A DNA stretch of 64,000 nt from Rebecca billardiae RCC1528 (Eukaryota; Haptophyta). Shown here piece after piece: positions 19,241 through 30,375 of the stretch (position 1 is its first letter; each line of letters opens with the position of its first letter). The translations under genes and the position numbers were made by a program. The notes under the pieces are model-generated. The model did not search any database, was not told the DNA's origin, and saw only the letters and a program-made list of their open reading frames with translations. The stretch lies in assembly GCA_965240325.2 (NCBI GenBank), contig OZ251227.1, forward strand, positions 2,108,001-2,172,000, given 5' to 3'.

Positions 19241-22200
19241 GTGTGGGATGGGATTACTGCGTCACTGTTGCCCTCGGTCAGAGCTTGGCGGGGACACAGC
19301 GCGGCCAAGCTCCGGGCGTTGGCGCTGCCGCCAGGTCGGCCGCAGGCCACCCACTCGTCGGCAAAGCTTGGGCGGCAGCGATGCCCAGACATGAAGGAGG
19401 GCACTGCGGGATCGCTGCGTCACCTCGGGAAGGCTGAGTCCATGAGAGAGATGATCGGCACTGCCCCGTCTGGTGGAGTTCGATGAGCTGACTTAGACTA
19501 CTTTTGCGACCGTAGGCTGCTGCTCGGCCTTGTCAGAGTCGACATCCGACCTAGCGCCAGCGCGGCGCAGTACGTATCGATTGAGTCATTGCGCGGACCA
19601 GCAGCATGAGACGTCATCGCGACTCGGAGTTCGTCACGTGCCACTCAACCGCGTCCGACCCGCCCCACTGCCACCTTGGGCAGGCGCCTGCAGACGATAC
19701 GGCGGGCCAGCATCATAAGCTGCGCTCCTGCTGAGTGCTGGCTGATGATGACTGCGTCAGACGACTGCGCATTGCAGCCGCAGCCATACCGTACATACGC
19801 TCTCAGCGGGACTACGCGCGAGTTGTTCTGCCTTCTAGCGGTGCCGGCACGTGGCGCGACGATTCTGGCGTCATTATCACTTGACGACTCGACTGATCAC
19901 GACGAGTGGCCCTTCTCAAGCAAGTGCAGCAGCATTAGAAGTATAGCCTACACTCGTCCGTCGTCGTCTGGTTCCCCTGAGAAGTCTTCTGGAATGCATC
20001 AGCGACATGCTCCCGCAGCCTGGTCAGTGGTCCAAGCCAGTCACATCCGGCAGCCTGACATCATCCCACATGCCGCGTGGGCAGAGAGGCGCGCTATGCC
20101 CACGCGACTGGCTTCCTAGAAGCTGCCGTGACGGAACGAGTGTCAGCAGTGGACCGCCGGCCGGTGCCGCGCGCCGCACCGCCGGGCCCAATGGCAACGA
20201 ACACCCGGTGGCCGGCGGTGCGGCCCTAGGCTAGTGCGGCGGATCTATCGCGTATAGAACGACCGGCCGTGACGCGCTCTGCACCACGTACATTCAGACG
20301 CGGCAATGAGCAGCATGCACCACCGTCCGGCCGTCTCAGGTCGCTGTCGTCGGCAGCCAGCCGGTGCCGGGCACGGTGGCGCCGGGCGCTCGTAGCTGAA
20401 GGACCGCGATCAAGGATTGATTGCCAAGTCGTCAGCCGACGACTGGGAAGTTGAGCCTGATGCTGCCCGCTGCCGGTTCGCGGGACGAATGACGAGCAGC
20501 CTATGGCCCGTGAACCTGCTTCAGCTCCTAGAACTCTTCCAGACGTGGTGAGGATATCCCTCACGAACTCAGCCCTCTCGCGCTGACGCAGCGCGTCTTG
20601 CGGCCTGCTGCGTGCCGCGAGCTATCGGACAGCGCGGCCCGCCGGCCGCGGGCCTTGGGCGGCGGGTCGACGGCTCCAGGCGGCTGCGGAGGACGCGGGG
20701 GCCGGTCGCATCCCGGCCAAGGCGTGGGCATCGGCTCGGCGGTTGGGCCCGTCAGCACGCCGGCAAGCGCTCTGATGCCACTCGAGACTGGCTGCCGAGC
20801 TGTCGCGCAACCGTGCCCGGCAAGACACGTGGGTCCGCGCCGAGCGTTCACCGGCCTCCGAACCCGCGCACGCCTACCAGCCCAGGGCCAGGGCACGCGC
20901 CGTCGAGCTGCCCAGCCGCAAGCAGCTCGACAGCCCCGCTGTGTGCGCGCGCGCCTGCCGGTCCGTCTGCTGCCCGCTCGAGGGCGAGCACGCGGCGCCT
21001 CACCTGTCGACCACGACAGCGCGCCTCGCGTGCACACTCTGATGGCGAGGCCCGGGATCTGGGCAGGCGATGGCACTACCCGCGCCTCCGCCAAGTCTCG
21101 GCCTGGCCGAGCCTGCCACAACGAGCAGCATGCACCACAGTCCGGCCGTCTCAGGTCACTGTCGTCGGCAGCCAGCATTCGCCGGGCGCGATGGCGCCGG
21201 ACGCTCGCGCGCGATCAAGGAATGATTGCCATCAAGTCGTCAGCCGTCGACTGGGAAGCTGAGCCTGATGCTGCCCGCTGCCGGGTCGCGGGACGAATAA
21301 CGAGCAGCCTACGGTCCGTGAACCTGCGTTAGCTCCTAGAACGCTTTCAGACGTGGTGAGGATCTCCCTCACGACCTCAGCCCTCTCGCGCTGACGCAGC
21401 GCGTCCGCTGCCACTCTACGGCCCTGCTTCCTGCTGCGTGCCGCGAGCTCTCGGACAGCCCGGCCCGCCGGCCGCGGGCCGTGGGCAGCGGGTCGACGGC
21501 TCCAGGCGGCTGCGGAGGACGCGGAGGCCGGTCGCATCCCGGCCAAGGCGTGGGCATCGGCCCGGCGGCTGAGCCCGCCAGCACGCCGGCAAGCGCTCTG
21601 ATGCCACTCAGCCTCGAGACTGGCTGCAGAGCTGTCGCGCAACCGTGCCCGGCAAGACACGTGGGTCCGCGCCGAGCGTTCACCGGCCTCCGAACCCGCG
21701 CACGCCTCCCAGACCAGGGCCAGGGCATGCGCCGTCGATCTAACCAGCCGGAAGCAGCTCGACAGCCCCGCTGTGTGCGCGCGCGCCTGCCGGTATGTCC
21801 GCTGCCCGCTCGAGGGCGAGCACGCGGCGCCTCACCTGTCGACCACGACAGCGCGCCTCGCGTGCACACTCTGACGGCGAGGCCCGGGATCTGGGCAGGC
21901 GATGGCACTACCCGCGCCTCCGCCAAGTCTCGGCCTGGCCGAGGGGCACAACACCGGCCGAGCCCTCGGCCCGGCGCGCCGCCGCCAGCCTGTGCTGAAA
22001 AGCCCAAGCCGTGCGCGGCAGGCCTGCGCGTGCGAGCGGCGATGGGCGTGGGCGGCGTTGCGCGGCGCGAAGTGGGCCAGGGGCATGTCAGCCTCGACTT
22101 CGCCGCGTCGCGCGCGGCCGAGCGCGCGCTCTGCGCGCGGGGCGCGCGACGCGAGGCGGGCGCTCGCGCACGCACGCGGCCATCCCATCCAGCGCCAACG

Positions 22201-22247
22201 GGCGGCGCCAGCGGAGGGACCTTCACTCGTCGAACGTGTGAAGGTCC

Positions 22248-23370
22248 CTCGAGACAAGGGAGTCAAGGGTGCCCGCGCCCCAGTGGCGCGCTCGCCGGAT
22301 GTGAGGATACACCTTTTTGCCCGCGGCCTGCGGCGGGCGGCGGCGAGGGCGTGCTCCGCTGGCGGGGCGAGCGCACGGGGCACGGCGCTGCGGGCGCGGA
22401 TGTGCCCGCGAAGCCGGCGCGTGCAGACGGGCTGTTGCGGGAGAGTATTCGGCGCCCTCCTGCGCCGCGCGACTTGCGCCACGCCTCTTTCGCCTCGGCT
22501 CAGAGCAGCGCGCACGCACGCGCCGCCTCAAGGCCAGCCTTGCCGCGCCGCAGCCGGCCGCGCGCGCGCCGTGCGCGGCGCGGTCGGGAAGGAACGGGCG
22601 CTGCTGCCGGGCGAGATGGCAAACGCATGTGCGCACGCCATGCCGCCCCGCGGCGCCGCGAAAGAGCACGAGAACGGATCCGCACAGCTGTTGACGAGTG
22701 CTGATCACTTGTCGTGCACGAAGCCAGACCTGAGCTCGCAGAAGATGATGAAAGAGCATCAGCGCGAGGAAAGCGTCGCACCCAGCACTTCTACATGAAC
22801 ACGCGGTGATGAACATGCATGTAAGAGTAGCCCGCGTGCCCGTCTGGCACTATTCTGTGTCTCAATGATCGTCCCAACAAGGGTCACGACCGCGCAGCCG
22901 TGCACACCATTTGTGACAAGTCGAAGAGGCATGCAAACAGACCGACGACACGCTCATCAAGGCGCCGCGGGGCGGCATGGCGTGCGCACATGCGTTTGCC
23001 ATCTCGCCCGGCAGCAGCGCCCGTTCCTTCCCGACCGCGCCGCGCACGGCGCGCGCGCGGCCGGCTGCGGCGCGGCAAGGCTGGCCTTGAGGCGGCGCGT
23101 GCGTGCGCGCTGCTCTGAGCCGAGGCGAAAGAGGCGTGGCGCAAGTCGCGCGGCGCAGGAGGGCGCCGAATACTCTCCCGCAACAGCCCGTCTGCACGCG
23201 CCGGCTTCGCGGGCACATCCGCGCCCGCAGCGCCGTGCCCCGTGCGCTCGCCCCGCCAGCGGAGCACGCCCTCGCCGCCGCCCGCCGCAGGCCGCGGGCA
23301 AAAAGGTGTATCCCAACATCCGCCGAGCGCGCCACTGGGGCGCGGGCACCCTTGACTCCCTTGCTCGAGA
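22248..23370. mobile_element. Foldback element FB2 with 7-bp target duplication
   Basis: A 1,109-bp element (22,255-23,363) begins CAAGGGAGTCAAGGG and ends with the complement. Arms are 403 bp each (22,255-22,657 and 22,961-23,363) around a 303-bp unique spacer. CTCGAGA flanks both ends (22,248-22,254 and 23,364-23,370). The inverted copy of this locus near 17,700 has a single CTCGAG at the same place and no insert: an empty site that confirms insertion. The arms are unrelated to those of FB1 beyond the terminal CAAGGG. Confidence 0.92.
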
Positions 23371-23445
23371 CGTGTGAAGCAAAGGAAGTGAAGGTCCCAG
23401 TGGGAGGGACCTTCACACGAGTCCGAGTTCGGCCGTGCTCCCTCG

Positions 23446-23989
23446 GTCTCCCAGGGCTTTCTCACGATTAAAATTCGTTTAAAGCTGTAGTGTTCAGTGT
23501 TCACCAGAATAATGGGTTTCCAGGATATAATATTGCCGTTGGTGTACAGTTTACTAAGAATAAGAGACGCACACAGCTCAGGCAGGCGAGATTAACGACG
23601 TGGTATGCAATAACCACTAATTAAATCTGCCTTTTGATCTGATGATCGAGGATGAACTACAGTTTACTTAAGAATCAGAGACGCACACAGCTCAGACCGG
23701 CGAGATTATTTTGATGATCAATACTAACGATAATTATGTGAGTAGGCGAACGACTGAGTGCCAATCACCATGATTAATGATACTACTATTGGTTTAATCA
23801 CTTGGCTTAATTACTGCCTGTGCATATGCCCCTTACGGATGCGGTTCTCGGCGGCGAACACTGAAGGCGAATGACGAATCATGGTCCAGCTTGGTGGGTC
23901 CACGCACGAGCCCGCGTCCCCGCGAGCGGCTTTTACAATACTTACTTGGTAGGTGTGCGACGCTTCGGGCGAGCCAGGCGCTCTTTGAG
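23446..23989. other. AT-richer upstream region with dispersed repeat motif
   Basis: Two copies of a motif reading TACAGTTTACT, then AGACGCACACAGCTC and GGCGAGATT, lie near 23,545 and 23,657. Related copies occur near 33,365 and 44,005. No gene is seen; the PA-7TM-TIR-like gene begins at 23,990. Confidence 0.5.
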
Positions 23990-26900
23990 ATGAGAGCGTT
24001 GCAGCGCGCGCTCGGGCTGGTCGCGCTCGCGCTTGCGGCGCGTCCTGTGCGAGGGGGCGTCCTCGTGCTGCGGGACGTGCCGAGCTGCTGCGCCAACCTC
24101 ACCCTGCTCGCCGAGCCCTTTGCATTTGCGAGCCGCGCGTTTGACGTGTCTGGGCCGCTCGTGCACGTCCCGCTTGCGGCCGCGAGCTGCCCACCGCGGC
24201 TAGAGGCCGATCGCGATGCGATCGCGGGGGCGCTCGTCATGATTGACGCGTCGCATGCTTCGCGGTGCTCGCTCGAGGAGCATGCCGCGGAGGCCGCACG
24301 CGCCGGTGCGGCCGCACTGCTGCTGGTGCACCCGTGGCGCGAGGCCTTCCACGTTGTTCCCGGCCACGCGGCACTCGCGTGGCGCCTGGCTGGCCGCGGC
24401 GCGGTGGCGGCCGCCGGTCTCCTGCCCGTCGTCGACATCCAGCAGCCCGAGCTCGCCGCGCTCGTCGGCGCGCTGCAGCGGGGCGAGCGCGCACACGCGC
24501 GCCTCACCGCCACTCCGCTCACGCCATCCGCGTGGGCGCGCATGCACGGCTCGGCCGCGTGGTCACTGTGGCAGGGCGTGCTCACGCTCGGCGCGCTGAC
24601 CGTCATCGAGCTCGCGGCGCTTCGCGTCGAGGCGTTCACCCGCGCCGACGGCGGCGTGCGCCTCAGCTCGATCCCGCAGCTGATGCTGCTGCTCGAGCTG
24701 GCCGCCAACGCGGCGCGCGCGGCGCTGCTCGGCATCGACCCAGAGCTGTCGCGCGGCCGGCTGCCGACGGAGGCGGCGTGCGCGCTGCACGCGTGCGCGC
24801 TGTGGCTCGCGCTCCTCTCCGCCGTGCTCTTCCTCCTCTACTTCTCGCGGCTCAGCACGTCGCAGGGCCTCGGCTCGCTCCAGCTCTCGCGGATCCCCGA
24901 GGTGCCCGAGGAGCGCGCAGCGCGCGGTGCGCTGTTGAGGGCGCGCTGCTGGGAGGCGCGCTCGAGCCCGCTGTGGCTCGCGCTCGTGATGCTCGCGGGC
25001 ACTGCGCTCGGCACAGCCGCGTGCGCGCTCTACGCCACGGAAGCGCTCATCACCCTGCTGCGGATGGGCTTCCTCTGTGTGGACGCGGCGGTGCTCGTGC
25101 CATGCTCGCTCTGGTGGGTGCGCACGCGCGCGCTGGCAAAGGCGAGCGCGCTCCCACGGCTGCTGTCGGAGCGGCTGACGGGGTCGATGCAGCAGATCGT
25201 GATCGCGCGCGTGGTCTCGCTCCTCGCCGGCGTCCCCGCGCTCACCTTCGCCTACTACACCCCGTGGGCGCGCTTCGCCCTGCTCGGCGCGCACGTCGCC
25301 GCCGCGCTCGCGGTGAGCCACGCGCAGTGCGCGCTGCTCCGGCCAATCGGCGTGCGCGTGCTGCGCGGGCCGCTGCGCCGCGCGCTGCTCGCGATCACGG
25401 ACGTGTGGAAGAGCCTGCTCCTCTGCGCGCCGTTCGCCGACGACGAGCTCAGGCCCGAGGGCAGCCCGGGTGGCCCGCGCAAGGCCAGCCTGCGGCTCAA
25501 GCCGCCGATCGTGGTCCGGGAGACCATCCTCGACTCCGGGCCGGTGCCGGCGCACCTGCTGCTCGGCGTCAGCCTCGCGATGATTGACGAGTTCATCTCG
25601 GCGCGCGAGATTCCGGAGGAGGCGACGACGCTCGAGGTGGCGCAGTCCATCCGGGAGCTGACGTCCTCGTCGGCCGGCTGGTCCATCGCCGAGATGTGCG
25701 CCGCTGCGCAGACAGCGGATGGCTGGCCCGCCGTCGCAAAGGCCAACTTGGTGCGAGCACGCGCGCGCCCCGCCGCCTGCGCGCCGCCCCGCGCGCCGGC
25801 TCGGCCCTGATGGCGCGCCGCCCCTCCCCTCCCCTCCCCTCCCCCAACCCCTCCCCCTGCCCGCAGTTCATCTCGCACGCGCAGTGCTGCTCGTTTGCCA
25901 AGATGCTCTCGGCCGTGGTGGCGTACCTCCGGATGCACAGGCTCGAGGCGCAGGGCACGTACCTGTGGCTCGACATCTTCTGTGCGCGCGGCTGTGCGCG
26001 CGCACCGCGGGCGGGCGGGCGGGCGGGGCTCACGCGGCCGCGCGTCCTCCGCCGGCCGCCATGCGCGCTCGCGGTCTCTGACGCCCACGCCCACGCGCGC
26101 GCGGCGCACGCCTCGCGCCGCCACGCCCCTCTGCGCTGCCCCTCCGCGCTGCAGGCATCCGGCAGCACGAGGTGGCGGCGGAGGTGGCGAAGATCGGCGC
26201 GATCGAGCGCTCCGTCGGCCGCGTCGCGATGGTGCTCGGTGCGCACGGCGCGCGCGCACCGCAGCGTGCCCGCGTGCTCGCGCCTGCGCCCGCACGTTGT
26301 TCGACTGCCGCGCGCGCCCGGCGCCCGGTGCACGTATGCGAGTCAGGCAGCCGGGCGACCAGCTGACCCGGCGCGCCCCACCCCGCCCGCGCCCGCGCCG
26401 CGCCGCCGCGCGCAGACCCGTGGGATGCCCCCGTGTGCCTCACGCGCGTGTGGTGCCTGTACGAGGTGGTGCAGTGCTGGCTGCAGGGCGTGCGCTTCGA
26501 GCTGACCATCGCGCCCGACGAGCGCGAGGCGCTGCAGCGCGCGGTGCGCACCGACCTGGCGCGCGTGCAGAGCGCGCTCTCCGCCTTTGACGCGCGCACG
26601 GCCGACGCGACCGTCGAGGCGGACAAGCAGATGATCAACGCGCTCATCTGCGCGCACTTCTCGCCGCTCGGCGCGGCGGGCCACGCCGAGGGCGCCGAGG
26701 GCGGCGGCGGCCTCGAGTGCAGCGAGGCCATGGAGGCGTTCAACACCGCGGTGCGCTCGATGATGCGCACCGCGCTCGGCGGCTTCCTGTGGGACGACAC
26801 GACGCCGTCCGCGGGCAGCCGCAGACGGACGGCAGGGCTGGTCGAGCGCGCGAGCGGGCGCGTGAGCGCCGGCTCGCGCTTCGACGGCATGGAGCTGGGC

Positions 26901-28403
26901 ACCGCCGTGGACTCGGACGACGACCTCGGCCTGAGCGGCGAGCTCGGCCTGATCAGGGAGGTGAGCCACCGGCGCAGCAGCGTCGTCTCGGTAGCGGAGA
27001 GCAGCGTGGGGCCGCTGGACGGCCGCTGCTCGATACTGCCGTGCACTGGCGCGCCTGGCACCGCCGTGGCCGCCGCCGCCGGCTCGGTGTGCAGCAGCAC
27101 TCTCACCAGCAATCTCACCTCGCCCCGCCAGCACTCCTCGAACCAGTCAGACGTGGGCCGGGCGAGCGGCACGGACGTGGGGCGGACGAGCGGCACGAGC
27201 AACTACTCGCTCCGCTCCAGCTTCAGCGGCCTCCTCCGCTGCCGCCCGCGCGCAGCAACAGCTGCGCGGATGCAGCCGTCCAGCCAGGCACTGCACTCGC
27301 ACCCGAGCGGCTCGATGCCCAATCTCGGCGCGAGCGCGGCGATGGTGGAGGGGCCACCGCGGCTCCCGTCCGAGCCCTCGATGGTGTCGGACCGCAGCAG
27401 CAGGCTCACACCCGGCCGGTTCTCGATGCGCGCGCGCAAGGCCAGGGTCGTGCCGCAGGGCGCGCCGTGGCCGCGCCCTGCGATCACCTTGACCGTGGCC
27501 AGCGCGCTGTACAGCGCGGGCGAGCGCAGCAGCAGCCACGCCTCACACTCGCGCAGCCCGTCCGACAACTCGCGCTTCGCGTCGCTGCCGATCAGCCAGC
27601 GCGCGAGCACGAGCGAGACACACTCGGGCCAGCACTCGAGTCGGTGGCTCTCGACGCGGCCTTCGACGAGCGCGTGCCGCTCGTCGCACTCGGGCTCGGG
27701 CGTGTGCCGCTCGTCGCACTCGGGCTCGGGCGTGTGCCGCTCGTCGCACTCGGGCTCGGGCGTGTGCCGCTCGTCGCACTCGGGCGCGTGCCGCACTTCT
27801 CGCGCGGGCGTGTACTCGTCGCAGGCGTCGCACTCGGGCGCGTTCTCGTCGGTGCACTCTGGCTCGTGGTCGTCGGTGGAAGTGTTCCACAAGCGCGCCG
27901 CGCGCAGCCACTCGTCGCTCAACACCTCGAGAGACTCGTCTCCGGCGCTCGGCCACGCGCCGTCGCTCCGAGCGGGCCGGGCGGGCGCGGCCTCTCCGGT
28001 GGGCTGGGGGCTCGTGCGCGCGCGCGTGCAAACGGCGAGAGACATCTCCACGCTGCGGACCGCGGCGCTCGGGCCGGCTGCAGACTCCAAGTCGGCGAGC
28101 TGCAACTTCGACAACTACGGCCACCCGGTTGCTAGCGCCATGCGGTCTCATGGACTGTCGCCGCCGACGCGCAGGATCGAAGGCCCGCCCGGCACCACGT
28201 CAGCGCGTTGCATGGCGTCAGGCGCGCAGCACGCCACGCCGCCCCCGCCGCCACGCGGGCCTGGCCTCAGCCCAGCATGCGCCCTCCCTCAGGCCCGCAG
28301 GCTGCCGCCCTCTGCGCTTCGCGGCACCGTAGCGTCCGCGTCGTCATCCGCATCAGGGCGGTCGACGGCCACCAATACCATCCGGCGTTCCACTTCCACG
28401 TGA
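23990..28403 (+). CDS. PA domain - seven-helix - TIR-like receptor, 4 exons
   Basis: Exons 23990-25750, 25867-25981, 26155-26238 and 26416-28403 join in frame to about 1,315 residues; donors are GTGCGA or GTGCGC, acceptors GCAG. Residues 1-22 are a signal peptide. About 25-165 is a protease-associated (PA) fold: GALVMIDASHASRCS, then AGAAALLLVHP, then LLPVVDIQQPELAAL. Seven hydrophobic helices follow (24,570-25,370), giving an extracellular PA domain and a cytosolic C-terminus. The cytosolic part has FISHAQ (588), TYLWLDIFCIRQ (to 629), an IGAIERSVGRVAMVL strand and DPWDAPVCLTRVWCLYE ending at Glu670, a TIR-like pattern with WCxxE. A long Ser-rich tail has a 10-residue tandem repeat. The splice sites rebuild the motifs exactly, which supports the model. 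Ligand and output are unknown. Confidence 0.85.
27673..27790 (+). repeat. 30-bp coding tandem repeat (10-residue units)
   Basis: Four units of 30 bp encode the decapeptide CRSSHSGSGV in the cytosolic tail of the receptor-like protein, with degenerate SHSG copies downstream to about 27,870. Length variation in this array would keep the frame. Confidence 0.85.
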
Positions 28404-30375
28404 GCCGCCCAACGGCGGGGACTCCTCGCGGCGAGTGACGACGCGCGCAGATTATTACTTAGCGCTATTAGCGCGCACGTCGTATCGACTAGATCTCGTT
28501 CCGATTATAATAAAGCTAGTCGCGTAGTCTGCTTAGCACATTGACCGCAGCGCGCGTAGTACGCATGCCGTTACAGATGAGTGGCCCGCGCGATGCACGC
28601 GTCGGATCGACCGATGCTGATATAACTCGCTCTTATTCGTCATGACTTTCACGGCATGCATATAGTAGCGCTACTACCGTGCCTCTGCTATCAGGCTCGG
28701 GCAGCCCGTCAGCCGGACTCCGCCCTAGTCAGCACTACGGCTGCGGCTCGCGCGTACTGCTATAGCAGTCGCCATATTCATAGATCGTCATAATATACGT
28801 AGTACTACTGAATTAATTACTACACGTAACAGCGCTGAGCAGTGTAACTTGTCACGCTCGTCACTGGCAACACTCACTGCTATACAGTGCGCTGATGCGC
28901 TGCGCGCTGCTTATACAGCATTCAGCGGCGGCATACGCGCCGCGCCTGCTTCTATCGCGTCGCGTCGTGTGACGCGCGACGTATTTATGAAATGTTGCTA
29001 ACGACTCGGCACTGACGACATTGATGACCGATGCTCGTCGTCGCGTCGACTTGACTCACTGACTAGATACTGAGTCACTTGATCAGCGAGTGTCTTGACG
29101 ACTAGTAGTACGACTACTACGGGCGGACTAGTTACGTCAGCAGACAGCAGTCGTCACTGCGTCCGACTACAGTCAGAGTCAGTGAGCGAGTCGTAGTCGC
29201 ACTTCTGATGATGATGATGGCTGCTATATTCTCATTCTGCGTGACTACTGTACTTTACTGCGCTAAGCTACTCTCACTCTCACTCTCAGAAGACAGAAGG
29301 TACTCATCATCGCGGCGGATATATATTGACTGCGCTGCTGCTCGAAGGCTCGATCTGACGATGATCATTGATCTCTGCGCGTCGATCTAGTGAGACTCTG
29401 ACGACGTGTAGCGTAGTCGCATCAGCAGTAGCTGCAGTAGTGCCATCGAGAACCATGTCTGTGACGTACTCGTAACTCGGCGCCGGTAGCTTATTAGTTA
29501 GCAGACTAGTATAGTTATTATAGTCGTCGTCGTAACAGCACGAATAGTTTTATCACCCTCCAACAGCCCTGAAGATCGCGCGCGTCCCCCGTCCCCTTTT
29601 TCTTTGATCAAAAGATCTGTTTTTGACAACGTAGTTAGTGAGGGCCCCCGGCGGGGCTCCACGCTACGCGCTCCGCCCTGCACCGCGGGCCATGAGACTT
29701 ATATTCGTCATTCGTGGCGCTAGCTGGCATCCGCCGCCTTAACAGGCCTGCGTCGATCTTATTGAGACTCGTCATCTGATGACGAATGATGCTGAAGTGT
29801 CCGATATATTATCAGCAAGTGACACGAGTCGCATATCAATCATGCTCATCAGCAGTATTGCTGCAGTGTCAGTCAGTCATCAGTGTGAGTGGCTAGTGCT
29901 CTCAGTGCCCGATCGCGAAGTTTGTCAGTGTGACGTACTCGGCGGCGGTAGCTTTAGCTTAATGTTATAATTAATATATATATATTATATATATAGTAGC
30001 CATAGTTACTATTATCATAATATATATAATAATAGCAGACTTATTAGTTATTATATAGTGGTAACAGCACGAATATAGTTTTAAGACTTCGTCATTCGTG
30101 GCGCTGCTGGCATCCGATTCCGATTCCGCCTTGCCGCCCTTGCCTGGCTCGGCTCGCATCACACACCCAGCACGGGCCCGAGACGTCGCAGCAGCACCGC
30201 TGCAGCCAAACTAATGCCACGGTGGGTGCTGCCGCACAAGCCTGGTGGCTAGGTGAGGCGACAACGCGTGGCGCCGGCAGAGCGGACACGCATCGTGCCT
30301 ACTGTAGTGTACTTGTAGCGTTGTCGCGCCGGCTTGCCTCGTCAGGGGCGGCGGTGCGCGCCGATGGCGCAGGGC
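28404..30375. other. AT-richer intergenic region with repeats
   Basis: No gene is supported in this 2-kb stretch; composition drops well below that of the flanking genes, with many TAGTA/CTACT words and an AT run at 29,965-30,060. One copy (29,554-29,693, inverted) of a dispersed repeat also found at 54,614 and 57,434 lies here. Confidence 0.55.
29554..29693 (-). repeat. Dispersed repeat A, copy 1
   Basis: This stretch is the inverted counterpart of 54,614-54,860 and 57,434-57,677; it shares the GCCCGCGGTGCAGGG start, the GGAGCCCCGCCGGGGG palindrome, AGATCTTTTGATCAAAG and the GGGCTGTTGGAGGG block. Confidence 0.8.

Larger units (their letters stand above)
17642..23445. repeat. Large nested inverted/tandem repeat complex
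   Basis: The sequence 17,642-18,500 recurs inverted at 21,461-22,254, continuing at 23,364-23,445 after foldback element FB2. A third, shorter copy lies at about 20,636-21,110 in the same orientation as 21,461. The stretch 20,303-21,118 is tandemly repeated from 21,119 onward (period about 815 bp). GAAGGTCCCTC-type palindromes (GTGAAGGTCCC / GGGACCTTCAC) cluster at the outer ends (17,675-17,750, 22,215-22,255, 23,385-23,420). Long open frames in this region are the same repeat read on either strand and are not taken as genes. Confidence 0.85.

Noticed and set aside
17355-22816. Long open frames of 200-480 residues in the 17-23 kb repeats
   Set aside because: The same peptides appear on both strands because the DNA is inverted repeat. 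They are Arg/Ala/Pro-rich with no domain, and high GC content removes stops.
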